Origin: Tenrec ecaudatus
Taxonomy: Eukaryota > Chordata > Mammalia > Afrosoricida > Tenrecidae
Reading direction: 5' to 3'
Assembly (NCBI RefSeq): GCF_050624435.1
Contig: NC_134542.1
Span: 112,513,677-112,577,676 of the forward strand
DNA: 64,000 bases
Positions 46,496 to 57,654 of this stretch are shown here, piece after piece (position 1 is the stretch's first letter; each line of letters opens with the position of its first letter). Under the pieces are notes generated by a model, which searched no databases, was not told where the DNA came from, and saw only the letters and a program-made list of their open reading frames with translations. The position numbers were made by a program, and so were the translations under genes.

Positions 46496-47384
46496 AAACC
46501 ATGCACTCTATTTAATGCACAGAGAGACTGCACAAATAAGGGACCCATGCAAACCATGCACTCTATTTAATGCACAGAGAGACTGCACAAATAAGGGACC
46601 CATGCAAACCATGCACTCTATTTAATGCACAGAGAGACTGCACAAATAAGGGACCCATGCAAACCATGCACTCTATTTAATGCACAGAGAGACTGCACAA
46701 ATAAGGGACCCATGCAAACCATGCACTCTATTTAATGCACAGAGAGACTGCACAAATAAGGGACCCATGCAAACCATGCACTCTATTTAATGCACAGAGA
46801 GACTGCACAAATAAGGGACCCATGCAAACCATGCACTCTATTTAATGCACAGAGAGACTGCACAAATAAGGGACCCATGCAAACCATGCACTCTATTTAA
46901 TGCACAGAGAGACTGCACAAATAAGGGACCCATGCAAACCATGCACTCTATTTAATGCACAGAGAGACTGCACAAATAAGGGACCCATGCAAACCATGCA
47001 CTCTATTTAATGCACAGAGAGACTGCACAAATAAGGGACCCATGCAAACCATGCACTCTATTTAATGCACAGAGAGACTGCACAAATAAGGGACCCATGC
47101 AAACCATGCACTCTATTTAATGCACAGAGAGACTGCACAAATAAGGGACCCATGCAAACCATGCACTCTATTTAATGCACAGAGAGACTGCACAAATAAG
47201 GGACCCATGCAAACCATGCACTCTATTTAATGCACAGAGAGACTGCACAAATAAGGGACCCATGCAAACCATGCACTCTATTTAATGCACAGAGAGACTG
47301 CACAAATAAGGGACCCATGCAAACCATGCACTCTATTTAATGCACAGAGAGACTGCACAAATAAGGGACCCATGCAAACCATGC
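46496..47384. repeat. Minisatellite, 16 identical 55-bp units
   Basis: The unit starts aaaccatgcactctatttaa and ends 'aaataagggacccatgc'. Sixteen full copies fill 46496-47375 exactly (880 bp), followed by a 9-base partial unit. Every copy I read is identical. Each unit contains three tgcac words and an AT core tatttaa; 55 is not a multiple of three and no open frame spans it. There are no spacers, so this is not a CRISPR-type array. Confidence 0.97.
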
Positions 47385-47395
47385 GTGCATCGTAT

Positions 47396-47414
47396 TATTG
47401 TTGTTGTTGTTGTT
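47396..47414. repeat. (TTG)n microsatellite
   Basis: About six TTG units, 12 bases after the minisatellite. Confidence 0.9.
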
Positions 47415-47770
47415 ACAAATATTGCAATCTCCTTAAGTGTTAGTTTCTTCTGCCCACTAAACTAAGGCAAAAGACACAGCAAACCCCACAGGTGAAAGAA
47501 ATAATGACTGTTTTTGATCAATTGTTCCACCCAGTGCTGCTATGGAAGATAAGCTAGTGATCTGCTTCTTCTAAGATTGCAGTCCAGAAAACCCAATTGA
47601 CTAGCTCTATTCTGTGACACATTAGATTGCCATCAGTTAACAGTGATGTCACAGCAACCAACAATTATAATACATCCTTTAATCGTGGCTCCTTTTCTAA
47701 AAGCAGGTTTTATAACATGTGTAATATCTTCAATTAATTTTGGTGGTTTGCAAAATTAAGTTTATGTTTA
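47415..47770. other. Unique DNA, nothing recognised
   Basis: About 355 bases between the (TTG)n and the RTE. Confidence 0.4.
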
Positions 47771-48388
47771 AACATGGTAAATGGAGAAAAAATTGAAGTT
47801 GTAAAGGACATCACAGGCAATGCTCATGGAAACAGCAGTCAAGAAATCCAAGACAGTGCATTGTGTAACGCTGCTGCATAGGACCTCTTTAAAATGTTGA
47901 AGAGCAAGGATGTCACTTTGAAGACTAAGGTGCATTTGATCCAAGCTATGACATTGATGTTTTCAATGGTCTCCTATGCTTATGAAAGTTGGACAATGAT
48001 TGAGGAAGAATGCATTTGAATTATGGCATTGGTGAAGAATATTGAATAAACCTCACACTGCGAGAACAAACAAGTAAATCTGTCTTGGAAAATGTATAAC
48101 CAGAATGCTCTTTAGAAGTGAGATGGCCAGACTGTCTCACAAACATTGGACATGCTATCAGGAGAGACCCATCCCTGGAAAAGGACATCAGGCATGGCGC
48201 ACTGGACAGGCAGCAAAACAGAGGAAGGTCTTCAAGGAGCTGCAGTGTACAGTGGTTGCAGCAATGGACTCAAAGATAAAAACGACAGTAATGATGAAGA
48301 AGGACCAGGCAGTGTTTTGTATTGTTGTGCATATGGTGGCTGTGATTGGAACGGACTCAACTGCACCTACCAACAGCAACAACAACCA
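47771..48388 (+). mobile_element. RTE LINE, complete 3' end
   Basis: Well-preserved 3' part: 'gaaaaaattgaagttgtaaa', 'gacatgctatcaggagagac', 'gaggaaggtcttcaaggagc' and the terminal 'accaacagcaacaacaacc'. The overlapping frames at 48105-48424 are RTE decay products, not a gene. Confidence 0.87.
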
Positions 48389-48945
48389 CATAAACATTAT
48401 AAAGGATACATTTTAGATCTTTGAGGAAGAGGACGATTATTTGGTCAATCTTCTTTGTGCACTTTTTAGTGATCTGGAAAAAATGTGTCTAGATTCTCTC
48501 TCCCTTTTATTTGGGGGTTTTGAAATGAACTTGTTTGTTCAAGTTCATTTTACTTTTTCTCCTCTTCTTTTATTTTTCCCAAGCCACTCAAACCACTAGT
48601 TAGGTTTGAGGGACAAGTAATCTGGAGGGATTAACAATTATTTTTCAGAAGCATACTATAAATATTACACAGCCCATCTCAAGAAATGAAATCAACAACA
48701 ATATCCTGTTAAGCCCTCCATTTTTTGTCCTCACCCCCCTCCTTCCCCTGTTCTTGCCCCTTTCCCTGGCCTCCTCCCAGTGATCCACCTCTTGACTACT
48801 GGTGTAGAAACAGTAGAGGTCTTCTTTGCTTTTCCTTAGAACAATGGTGGTATTAAATATTTATCTTTGTAAGATTGACTGAGTTGACCATGGATAATGC
48901 TCTCAATCTAGTTTTGTCCATGTTTTGCATTAAGATGTCTATCTG
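48389..48945. other. Unique DNA, no gene seen
   Basis: Contains a pyrimidine-rich patch near 48720-48790. No repeat named. Confidence 0.4.
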
Positions 48946-49011
48946 TATGTGTGTGTGTATATATATCTCCAATGACACATATACATGTGTGTGTGTATAT
49001 ATATATATATT
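48946..49011. repeat. TG/TA-rich microsatellite
   Basis: Two (TG)n(TA)n runs separated by about 20 bases. Confidence 0.9.
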
Positions 49012-49219
49012 AACCAATCTCACTTCCATCAAATCGATGCTGACTTATAGCAACCCTATAGGATAGGGTAGAACTGCCACTGAGTTCTGTGAGTTTCTGA
49101 GACTGTAAATCTTCACAGTTATAGAAAGTTCTATTTTTGTTCTGTGGAGCGGCTGGTGGGCTAGAACTGCTGACCTTGGGGATCACAGCCCAATGCATTA
49201 TCAGGATGCCACTAGAGCG
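49012..49219 (-). mobile_element. AfroSINE
   Basis: Nearly complete antisense copy: 'gacttatagcaaccctatag', 'gagtttctgagactgtaaat' and 'gaactgctgaccttgggg'. Confidence 0.85.
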
Positions 49220-49300
49220 TATTTATATACACATATAATATCAAATGCTCAAAATTATTCAAATTAGTGAGATGACATTTTTTAAAATCCAAATTACCTA

Positions 49301-49458
49301 CAGTGGCCTACTGGGTGACAAATTGGGGGTGTGAACCTACCAGCCACTCCAGGAGAGTTACAGCCTCAGAAACCCACGGAGGCAGCTCTACTGTGTCCTT
49401 ACAGCATCACTGTGCATCAGAATCGGCTCTATGGCAGTGAGTTTTGTTTTGTTTGTTT
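49301..49458 (+). mobile_element. AfroSINE
   Basis: Head shortened. The body 'gagttacagcctcagaaacc' and the end 'ggctctatggcagtgagttt' are clear. Confidence 0.75.
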
Positions 49459-49494
49459 AATAAAGTAAAATTGACTTAGTTTTTCAATCAAAGT

Positions 49495-49945
49495 TTCTGT
49501 AAAACAGCAGTCAATAAATCAAGCGATGTGTTACTTTGTGAAAATTTGTATCAAAAGGCCTCTTCCATGTGTGAAGGAGTAAAGACATCATTTTGAGTAC
49601 TAAGATGCATCTGACACATGAAGGCCGGACAATGAACAATGAAGACCAAGGAGAACTGATGTACATTGGAAGGGCAACAGACGGCCATAAGAACAACAAA
49701 GCGTCTGTTTTGTTAGAAGCACAGCCCCCAAGCTCCTTGGAAACAAGGGGGACAAAGCGTCTCTTGTCCTTTGGAAATGTTATCAGGAGAGATTAGTGCC
49801 TGGTGAGGTGTCAGTGACAAAGAAAAAGATGGATTGACATATTGGCTGCCATAGTGACGCAAAGATAATGGCACATGTAAGGATGGCTATGCCTAAGGTC
49901 CTTCTGTTGTTGTACATGGGGTTGCAATGAGTGGAAACTATCTCA
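49495..49945 (+). mobile_element. RTE LINE, 3' part, rearranged
   Basis: Contains 'aacagcagtcaataaatcaa', 'gaaatgttatcaggagagat' and the 3' end 'gggttgcaatgagtggaaac'. The centre is disturbed: a short segment (agcgtctnttgt) occurs twice near 49700 and 49760. The (AAC)n end is missing, and a second RTE copy begins right after it. Confidence 0.72.
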
Positions 49946-49954
49946 TTGGTTCCC

Positions 49955-51600
49955 GATAATTAGAAACTATGACTATGGTGATAGAAATGGAGCTGGATAT
50001 CACACAATAGAATCTTGGAAGATCAGTGACTTATCCATTGCAAATACCTATTTTCCCTAACAACTTAAACGGTGACAATACCTGTGGACCTTGTTGGATG
50101 GTCTGCACAGTAATCAAATCAATTACTCTGTGGAAAGAAATGATGGAGAAGGTAAATATCAGTAGTCAGGGCAAGGGTATGTAGAACAGACCATCAATTG
50201 CTCACATATAAGTTCAAGTTGAAGCGGAAGAAAATAATTTTAAAATGAACCTACAGATGCAAGTTCATGAAAGGCAAAATCTGATCTTGAGTATATCTGC
50301 CTGAATTTATAGATCATCTCAAGAACAGATTTGTCATATCACTAATGCATGAAGATTAGATGAGCTTGGCATGACATCAAAGCTGTTATGCATTAGGAAA
50401 GCAAAGAGTTAGTAAAAAGACAGGAAAAACGAAAAAAACAAAGTGGGTTTAAAAAAAATTCTGAAACTTGCTCTTAAACATACAATAAAGGTAAAAGAAG
50501 AAATGATGAAATCAGAGAGTTGACTAGATTATTTCAAAGGGCAGCTTGAAAAGAGAACATAAAGTATTAAAATGACACGTGCAAGGACCCGGAGTTAGAA
50601 ACTGAAGAGGAAAAGCATGCTTAGCATAACAAATTTTGGATCACCTGGAGAAGAATGGAAATTCTAGAACATATGCTGATGAGACCAAGAGGCAGCCAAT
50701 TGAACAGAACAAGGAAACACTGCATGGCTGAAAATCAGAAGAGTTGTGTGTCAGGATTGTATTCTTGCATCATACTTATTCAATTATGCATGCAGAGGCA
50801 ATAATCTGAGATGTGGGACTATATGAAGAACAACGCTGCATCAGGATTGGAGGAAGACTCAGATGTCTGTGATATGCAGATGCCGCAATCTTGATTGCCT
50901 AAGGGGAAGGCACTTAAAGCCCTTCTTGATGAAGAACAACGATTATAGCCTTTGCTATGAATTACACCTCCATTGAAAGGAAAGTGCCTCACATTGGGCC
51001 CATAAATAATATCACAATCAATGGATAAAAGATGGAAATTATTAAAGATTTCATTTTGCTTGCGACCACAATGCGAGCCCATGGAAGCATCAGCAAAGAA
51101 ATCAAAGGATACATTTCACTGGGCAAATCTGCTGCCAGACTCTCCTTAAAGAGTTAAAAAGCAAAGATACCACTTTGAAGACTAAGGTGTCTCTGACCCA
51201 AGCCATGGTGATCACATATGATGTGACAGCTGGCCAATGATTAAGAAAGGGAAAAATACTTGATGCATTTGAATTATAGTGTTGGTGAAAAATCTTGAGT
51301 GTACCATGGCCTGCCAGCAGAATGAATAAATATCTTGGGCATACAATCAAAATTCTCCTTAAAAGCGAGGATGCATTGGACAGGTTATTGGAGGAACGAG
51401 TCCCTGCAGAAGGACGTCATGCAGATCAGTGGATACAGGGGAAGCCCTTCAATTAAATGAGTGGACACGATGTCTACAGGAACAGACTCAAGCATAGGGA
51501 CAATCGTGAGAGTGGCGCAGGACCAGTCAGTGCGTCCTTGTGTTGTAGATGGGATCACGGTGAGTCAGAACCAACCCTGGGCGACTAACCACACCATCAA
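49955..51600 (+). mobile_element. RTE LINE, longest copy (endonuclease linker to 3' end)
   Basis: About 1.65 kb. The first half matches the region between endonuclease and reverse transcriptase. From about 50620 it jumps to the RT domain, suggesting an internal deletion. The RT active-site box is at 50873-50884 and reads Y-A-D-A, so the second catalytic aspartate of YADD is lost, and a stop codon directly precedes it. The 3' side runs through 'acatgatgtgacagctgg' to 'gggatcacggtgagtcagaa' near 51560. It is dead. Confidence 0.85.
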
Positions 51601-51769
51601 TTAGAAAATATGAGACCAGCCAGTGTTGGTGAAGTCAGGGTCATGTGCTTCAAGAAATAATTTAAGTTGGCATATCCCTTTGGAAAGCAACTTGACAATA
51701 TGTAGGAACATTCTTCAAAATGATTGTATTATTTCACTGAGAAATCCTATATCTGGGCCCATATGATAA
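51601..51769. other. Spacer
   Basis: 'gtggcatatccctttggaaa'-type sequence resembling very old L1 ORF2/3' UTR, at low confidence. No gene. Confidence 0.35.
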
Positions 51770-51883
51770 AACATATTTACTTGAGAATAAGCTGAGTTTT
51801 TCAGCACACTTTAATGCAGTTTTTGTGGTAAAACTAGGTGTTTCAGTGGATATTTGGGTCAGCTAATACTCGAGTATATACGG
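51770..51883. mobile_element. Tigger-type MITE, short complete copy
   Basis: About 114 bp. The left end (near 51770) is eroded. The right end, 'taatactcgagtatatacgg' followed by TA, is crisp. The interior 'ttttcagcacactttaatgc' and 'gcagtttttgtggtaaaact' equals the outer arms at 1.9 and 3.95 kb. It shows the internal layout of the non-autonomous form without insertions. Confidence 0.82.
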
Positions 51884-51884
51884 T

Positions 51885-53784
51885 AGCTAAAATTTAGGAA
51901 GTGTTTTATTATAAAAACACCATTGATTCGCATGTTACTTACTGCAGGGTAGGCATCATTCACAACGTGCACATCTCCCCTCATCAAATTGTTGTCCCAG
52001 GATTTGAATTCAAATGTGTCCATTTTAGATTTTGCTTGGGGTCTTCATTAGTATTTTATTCTACCTAGCAGATTTTTTTCATGATAAAATAGTGGAAAAA
52101 TCTTAGAAATCAATAAAATTTTGACTAACATTTTATTGTTAAATAAAGTATGATTCACCCATTCTATATTCTATGATGTTGTCTGAGATGGCCTGTGGAA
52201 TGCTTAGTTCTAGTGACTGAAAGTAGTGTCAAGTACATTTCTCTGTTTCCGTGGTCTAACCTACTTACAGGACGTAGATACAAAGCAGATTGATATGAAA
52301 TGTACGTTAAAGTAGTTGGCTCTGATGTTTCGATGAAGATCCTCTTCTTTTGTATCTTCATTTTCTTTTGGCTTTCCAATTTTTTACAGTAAGAATGAAT
52401 TCCTGTATGTTCAGGAAAAGCTAAATTTGAATTTAAATATTCGGAGGCGTTTATTTATTTATTTTACCAGGCAGCAACGTGAAATAATATGTTGTCTCTA
52501 TTTGGTTAAATAGTATCACTCTATTTATCAAACCCCAAATGCTCTAAAGATTGACAAAACAAAAGAAAGAGGCAATTGTTGTGAAGCTAGGCTATTATTA
52601 AAATGTATGATTAGACAAAATGTTGTGTAAGCAAATGTGTAATTAGACAAAGGGCTGTATACGCATGTAGAAATGTTTACATCAACAATGGGGAGGGAAA
52701 ACAATTGACTTTGCTCTTAAAAATATGAGAGAATGAGAACAAAGTTCTACATCTAATAAAGAGAGCTAGGTTTCTAACATAATTGAAAAATGGCTCATCA
52801 GAATATATGGTATGTAAGAAGTTAAACCTCAGAATATAGAAAGCTTGGAATTTTATACTTAGGTGACAAAACAAAATGAAATATTTCTATATGCTTTCAT
52901 TAAACCTATATGCTTTCATTAAAACCTACTCAACTTGTTGCTATTTTCAAAGAGAAATTTCTGAAAGAAAGCACCATAGAGGTTTAGCCAATAAGCGACA
53001 CCGCAACACACAGACAGTGAAAGCAGTAGTTTTAAATTTATTTTCATTTTTCATCGTTACAATCCCTCTGCCAGAATTAACATGGTGATGATTTGATTAT
53101 GATCAGTTTGTGGAATTATTAACTACACTATTGTCTTCTCACCTCATTAACTAGCGAAGTAGGCACTAACTGTTGTTAATAACCGGCTTTTCATGGATTG
53201 TTGCCAAGTCTTTTAAGTTTTATGAAGCTATTTCCACTAGAAAGTGAATAATTTTTCTTTTTTTTCTCTCTCTCAGCACATGTCACGATCACATTATTGT
53301 AAATCATCGCCTCATTCGCAATTATTTTTCTAAGAAGCAACACTTACTCAGTGTTTCAATTAACGTCAGGTTAAACATGTTTTTTTGAATCAATGTCCTA
53401 AGTAACTGGACCTAGTTCAGCTAAACATCACTGTTCAGTTTACCTGCTGTCTTGCTAACTAGAGTATTGGGAAAACAACTTGGTATTTAAAAAATAGTAG
53501 TGGTAGTTTGGCTATTATAATTGAGGTATAATAACTTGGGATTCACATTTTGGGAAAGTGGTAATTAGAGAGGAAGACCAAATTCACTCATTTGGGGAGC
53601 ACATAATTCTCAGATGCCTGATAAATAAATGTGTATGAATTTTTTGCTGTGAATTGCAATTCACTAGCATTGCCAAAATTCTCGAACAAGGTGAGAATGA
53701 AAGAAAAACCAGTCTCATAATTCTCATTAAGCTAAATTACAATTTAGACAAGAAAGAGGAAGGCCAATTTATGTTGCTAGCCGC
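51885..53784. other. Repeat-poor island, no gene seen
   Basis: About 1.9 kb without recognisable repeats. A 19-20 bp tandem duplication (ctatatgctttcattaaa) lies at about 52888-52926. The part 53270-53400 keeps several CpGs beside attat cores, suggestive of a conserved element. Confidence 0.45.
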
Positions 53785-54034
53785 CATGAGTAGCACCTCT
53801 ATGTACAGCCTTGCCTGGTCCTTACCATTCTCCCAACTGCTGCTGTATTTGAGCCTATTGCTGCACCCACTGTTTCAGTTCATCTCATTGAAGACTGTTT
53901 TCCCTCTGACACTTTGATTTTACAAAACATGTTGTCCCTTTCCAGGGACTGGTTTCTCTTGGTGACATGTCCAAAGTATATGAGGAGAGGAAGGGCTCGC
54001 CATCCTTGTTTCTGAGACGCATTCTAGCTGTACT

Positions 54035-54514
54035 TGTTAGATCTCTCTGGGGAGAGATAGATCTCCGTCCTTGGCTCCACGTGAGAAAGAATTCACGCCA
54101 AAGCCTGGTTTGTGATCCAAGTGAGTTTTATGAGAGTCAGAAGAAGTTTCAGGTTTACACGGGAACCCGCAGGGCTCCTCACAAACGTGAACCCGCAGGG
54201 CTCCTCACAAACGTGCAGCCTCCCTGGAAGCTGCTCAGAAAGTCACACAGTTGGCTCTGGGCTCCTGCCTTTTCAATTATTCCGTGGGAGGTGTGGTGGA
54301 TGACCCTGGTCGACCCCCCCCATTGGCTGAATTGAATTCACCTGGCCTACGTGGGCCAATCCAGGTGCAGCATCCACCCAGGTGTACCTCCTCTTCCTGG
54401 CCAGAAACCTGACCCTCTTAGCATGCGCAGTGTACTACTCCTTCATGGGTCGGTAGCTCAGACTTCTGGGCATGCGTAATGGATGCCCCAGTCCCTAAGC
54501 TAAACTACTTAACA
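54035..54514 (-). mobile_element. Probable solo ERV LTR, 480 bp
   Basis: Begins tgttaga and ends cttaaca, inverted terminal TG...CA as expected for an LTR. It interrupts an RTE and has no internal viral sequence. On the minus strand a promoter-like GC-richer half (with a gcatgc word near both 54424 and 54463) precedes the other half. Orientation is inferred from that layout. A perfect 26-bp tandem duplication starting gaacccgcagggctcc lies at about 54165-54216. No clear 4-6 bp target duplication. Confidence 0.6.
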
Positions 54515-54645
54515 CTCTCCAGACAGATAGACTTGTGTGTTCTCTGGCAGCCCATGGTACTTTCAGTATTCTTCGCCAGCCCTATATTTCAAATGCACCA
54601 GTTGTTCTGTGGTCTTTTTTATTCAGGTTCATGCGTATATGAGGA

Positions 54646-54997
54646 GATACTGGGAGGGGAGAGGGAGAGGGGTTTGGAAAGAGAGAACCGATTACAAGGA
54701 TCTACATGTGACCTCCTCCCTGGGGGATGGACAACAGAAAAGTGGGTGAAGGGAGACGTCGGACAGGGTAAGATATGACAAAATAATAATTTATAAATTA
54801 TCAAGGGCTCATGAGGGAGGGGATAGCAGGGAGGGAGGGGACAAAGTGGGGACCTGATGCCAGGGACTTAAGTGGAGAGCAAATGTTTTGAGAATGATAA
54901 GGGCAATGAGTGTACAGATGTGCTTTACACAATTGATGTAGGTATGGATTGTGATAAGAGTTGTATGATCCCCTAATAAAATGATTTAAAAAAAAAG
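54646..54997 (+). mobile_element. L1 3' UTR fragment nested in RTE
   Basis: Starts 'gatactgggaggggagaggg' and ends 'aataaaatgattt' plus A-tail. Only the last ~350 bases of the family are present. Confidence 0.88.
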
Positions 54998-55115
54998 AAA
55001 ATATCATGATTTAGCTTATTAGTCTCACCTTACTCTTCAAAGTGACTTGTTTGCATTTTAGCACTTAAAAAGGTCTTTTGCAGTGGATTTACCAAATATG
55101 ATATGTTTTGAATAG

Positions 55116-55405
55116 TATTTTTTTTCTGTATTGCAATTTTCACTGAACTTTTTTACTCCATATAAAATAAATGTAATCGATTTTTGTTTCCTATGGATTC
55201 CCGATTTAGTACTCCTGTCTTATCTTTCTGGTAGGCTATCTTTTCTTTTAGCTTGCACAAACTTTCCATATAATAAAGCTATTAGATTTTTGTTGTTTAA
55301 AATACATTCTCTGTTGCTTTGAGTAGTTTTGTTTGTGAATCTCCTATCTTGTTTTTACTTCCGTGCCCTGTCTGAAAAACAGACTAGATTTTGTAGAATA
55401 GATGT
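55116..55405. other. AT-rich unique DNA
   Basis: No gene or repeat recognised. Confidence 0.4.
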
Positions 55406-55406
55406 T

Positions 55407-55615
55407 GTCTTAGTTACTGAGTGCTGCTGTAACAGAATCATCATCAGTCGCTGACTTTGAAGAACAGAGTTATTTTTTTCACACCTCTCGAGGCTATCAG
55501 TCCTGATTCAGTGTCAGTGGTGTTAATTCCTTCCTTGTAGGTATCTGGATATTCTGGTTCCTTGGTTTGTAGACCATTCTCACATGCCACATGTCTTTCC
55601 TCCTGTGTGTACCAG
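55407..55615 (-). repeat. Possible MaLR-type LTR remnant
   Basis: 'cttagttactgagtgctgct' and 'ctctcgaggctatcagtcct' follow the usual order of an antisense ancient mammalian LTR. Subfamily not determined. Confidence 0.4.
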
Positions 55616-55616
55616 G

Positions 55617-55690
55617 GAGCTTCAAAAAGTTTGTGGTAAAGTCCCATTATCTTTCAATTCCATCTTCTTCCCAAACAGTTTGAAGCCCCC
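55617..55690. mobile_element. Palindromic mariner-type MITE
   Basis: The ends 'gagcttcaaaaagtttgtgg' and 'cccaaacagtttgaagcccc' are near-perfect inverted repeats around a short AT core, resembling mammalian MARNA-like elements. Confidence 0.55.
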
Positions 55691-55873
55691 TTTTCAGTCT
55701 GCATCCATTTTTTTTCATAACTCAGAAATGATTAGATTTGGAGCCCACCTTATTTGGTGTTGATTTAGTGAAAACACCAAAGAAAACAGGATTACATCCC
55801 TAGCAATACAAGCTAAGATTCCAACATATATTTTTGAGGGACACAATTGAATTCATAACAGAATTGAAGACAA

Positions 55874-56048
55874 CTGAAAACCAAACTCATTGCCATCGAG
55901 TGGATTCCAACATACAGAGATCCCATAGGACAGGGGCTTTCCAAAAAGGTAACGCCTTCCAGGAGTAGAAAGCTTTGTCTTGCTTCCTCAGAGCTATCGG
56001 TGGTTTCAAACTGCTGACCTGTTGATTAGCAGTCCAATAAGTAACCCA
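55874..56048 (-). mobile_element. AfroSINE
   Basis: Antisense: 'aaccaaactcattgccatcg' at the tail, 'ggtttcaaactgctgacctg' and 'gattagcagtccaataagta' at the head. Confidence 0.82.
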
Positions 56049-56504
56049 ATTATTATTCAATTTCTTTCAATAAATGTCTTTTAGGCTATAAATTTCTTTC
56101 TACAAAAAATTAAATAAAAAAAATTCTTTCTAAAAGCTTCATGTGTAGTAGCCCATAAGTTTACTGCCATATGGTTCTGAGTATTTTTATTGGGATTTTG
56201 TTTTATCCACTAGCTGCTGAAGTGATTTGAAGAAATATCTCACTATACTTCCCCACCCTTCCCCCTCCAAAAATACAGATAACTCTCCTCATAGACATAA
56301 TATAACTTCTCTGTGCTACCCAGTGGATATCCCATGAAAGTTGATGGAACTGGCTGGATTTTTAAAATAACTCAGATTATGGGAAAAATGAGACTAACAT
56401 GTATACATCTTAACTTTTAAAATCAGGTTTATTGATTTTAAAATAAATAAAATTGCATGCAAGCACATAAATCCTGCCACTATTGACATGTAGAACATTT
56501 ACTT
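56049..56504. other. AT-rich unique DNA
   Basis: About 455 bases. Nothing recognised. Confidence 0.4.
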
Positions 56505-56680
56505 GCTGTTAGTTGCCATTGAGCTACCTTTGACTCATGGTGAGATTATGGATAAGAGAATGAAGTGCCACTTGGCCCCCCTGCAGTATAAGCATGATCA
56601 CCGGTATTTTTGAGGCTATAGTTGCAGCTATTATTTATTGTTGTCTAACCTAAGGGACTCATCTTCTCTCACTGTGTTGG
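56505..56680 (-). mobile_element. AfroSINE-like, strongly diverged
   Basis: 'gctgttagttgccattgagc' and 'ttgactcatggtgagatt' point to a SINE tail or RTE terminus in antisense. The head is not clear. Confidence 0.5.
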
Positions 56681-56755
56681 ATAATCTTTTGTGATTCTGA
56701 AGGTTTTCATTGCCTAATTTTGGAAGTGAATTGATAGTTGTTGGTTCCTCCCACC

Positions 56756-57300
56756 CAAGCATTTTATTGGGAGCTAATACAAACAACATATAATTCCATA
56801 GTTCAATCACATCAAGCAGTATTGTACCACAGTTTCAAAACATCCTTTTCATTCTTGAACTCCTTCCTAGTCCGTTTTGGTTTTGGAATTTTGCTGAAAT
56901 TTTTCCACGATGACTGACCTTGCTGATATGTGATGTACTGGCTGCATCACAGTAACACATGAGCCACCACTGTATGGTAAACTGACAAGTGGTGTAGCAC
57001 GTTTATATCAATGACTTCTCCAAGTTCCCCGGCATCTCCTCCCTCTGCCTCCATGCGGCCTTTGAACTCTTTTTGCTGTTGTTCTTACAGTTTGCCTTTC
57101 TAAAATATCACAAGAAATGAGTCCTAGCGAATGCACTTCTGTGTCTAGCTTTTTTATATTGATCACAATATTTGAGATTCATCCATGTTGCTGCAGGAAA
57201 CAGGGCTTCATCCCGTTTCACCTATGATTATACATGACAATAGCGTAGCGTGTTATGTTTTCTCAAGTTGATGATTCTTTAGATTGTTTTTAGCAATCTG
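56756..57300 (-). mobile_element. Old L1 3' region
   Basis: Opens with the 'gcattttattgggagctaat' 3'-end block. Farther on it has 'ttctgtgtctagcttttt' and 'gagattcatccatgttgctg', classic antisense L1 3' UTR segments. It independently shows the family 3' end joined to the general L1 3' UTR, though shortened. Confidence 0.6.
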
Positions 57301-57650
57301 GACCGGGCTGGGATAAAACACTCTAGCATATGTCTTGTGAGGGCCTGTGCTTTGTTTTCCCCCTCAGGTCAATAACTAGGAATGACAGTGATGGACTCTT
57401 CTGGTGATTTTGTGGTAACTGGTAGTGGGATGGTAGGGTAGTGGTGGAAGAGGGTAGTGCTCTTGCCCTTCCTCAGTGACAGCAGGCCTCTAATGGTATT
57501 AGTCCAGGACTCTGCTTCTCCCCCAAGGGTAAAGGACCGGCTCTTTTTCATCAGCAGTGGGTCTTGGCCTATGGCTGGTTTTTGTTCTTTATGAGAAAAA
57601 TGGTCTGGGAAGGATGCTTTTCTCCATAAGGACAGCTCTTCCCCTACTGG
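57301..57650. other. Unclassified sequence
   Basis: About 350 bases. The 155-codon minus frame 57369-57836 crosses from here into the RTE and has no domain. Confidence 0.35.
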
Positions 57651-57654
57651 AGGT

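Larger units (their letters stand above)
53785..55115 (-). mobile_element. RTE LINE split by a solo LTR and an L1
   Basis: One antisense RTE in three colinear parts: 53785-54034, 54515-54645 and 55002-55115. Joins are supported because each part resumes where the previous stops ('cattctagctgtactt' then 'agacagatagacttg'; 'catgcgtatatgagg' then 'accttactcttcaaagtgac'). Confidence 0.85.

Noticed and set aside
46496-47384. CRISPR-like regular array
   Set aside because: Units are contiguous and identical with no variable spacers, in mammalian DNA. It is a minisatellite.
48105-48424. Two overlapping ~100-codon plus frames
   Set aside because: They are translations of the RTE 3' region and its CAA/AAC-rich terminus.
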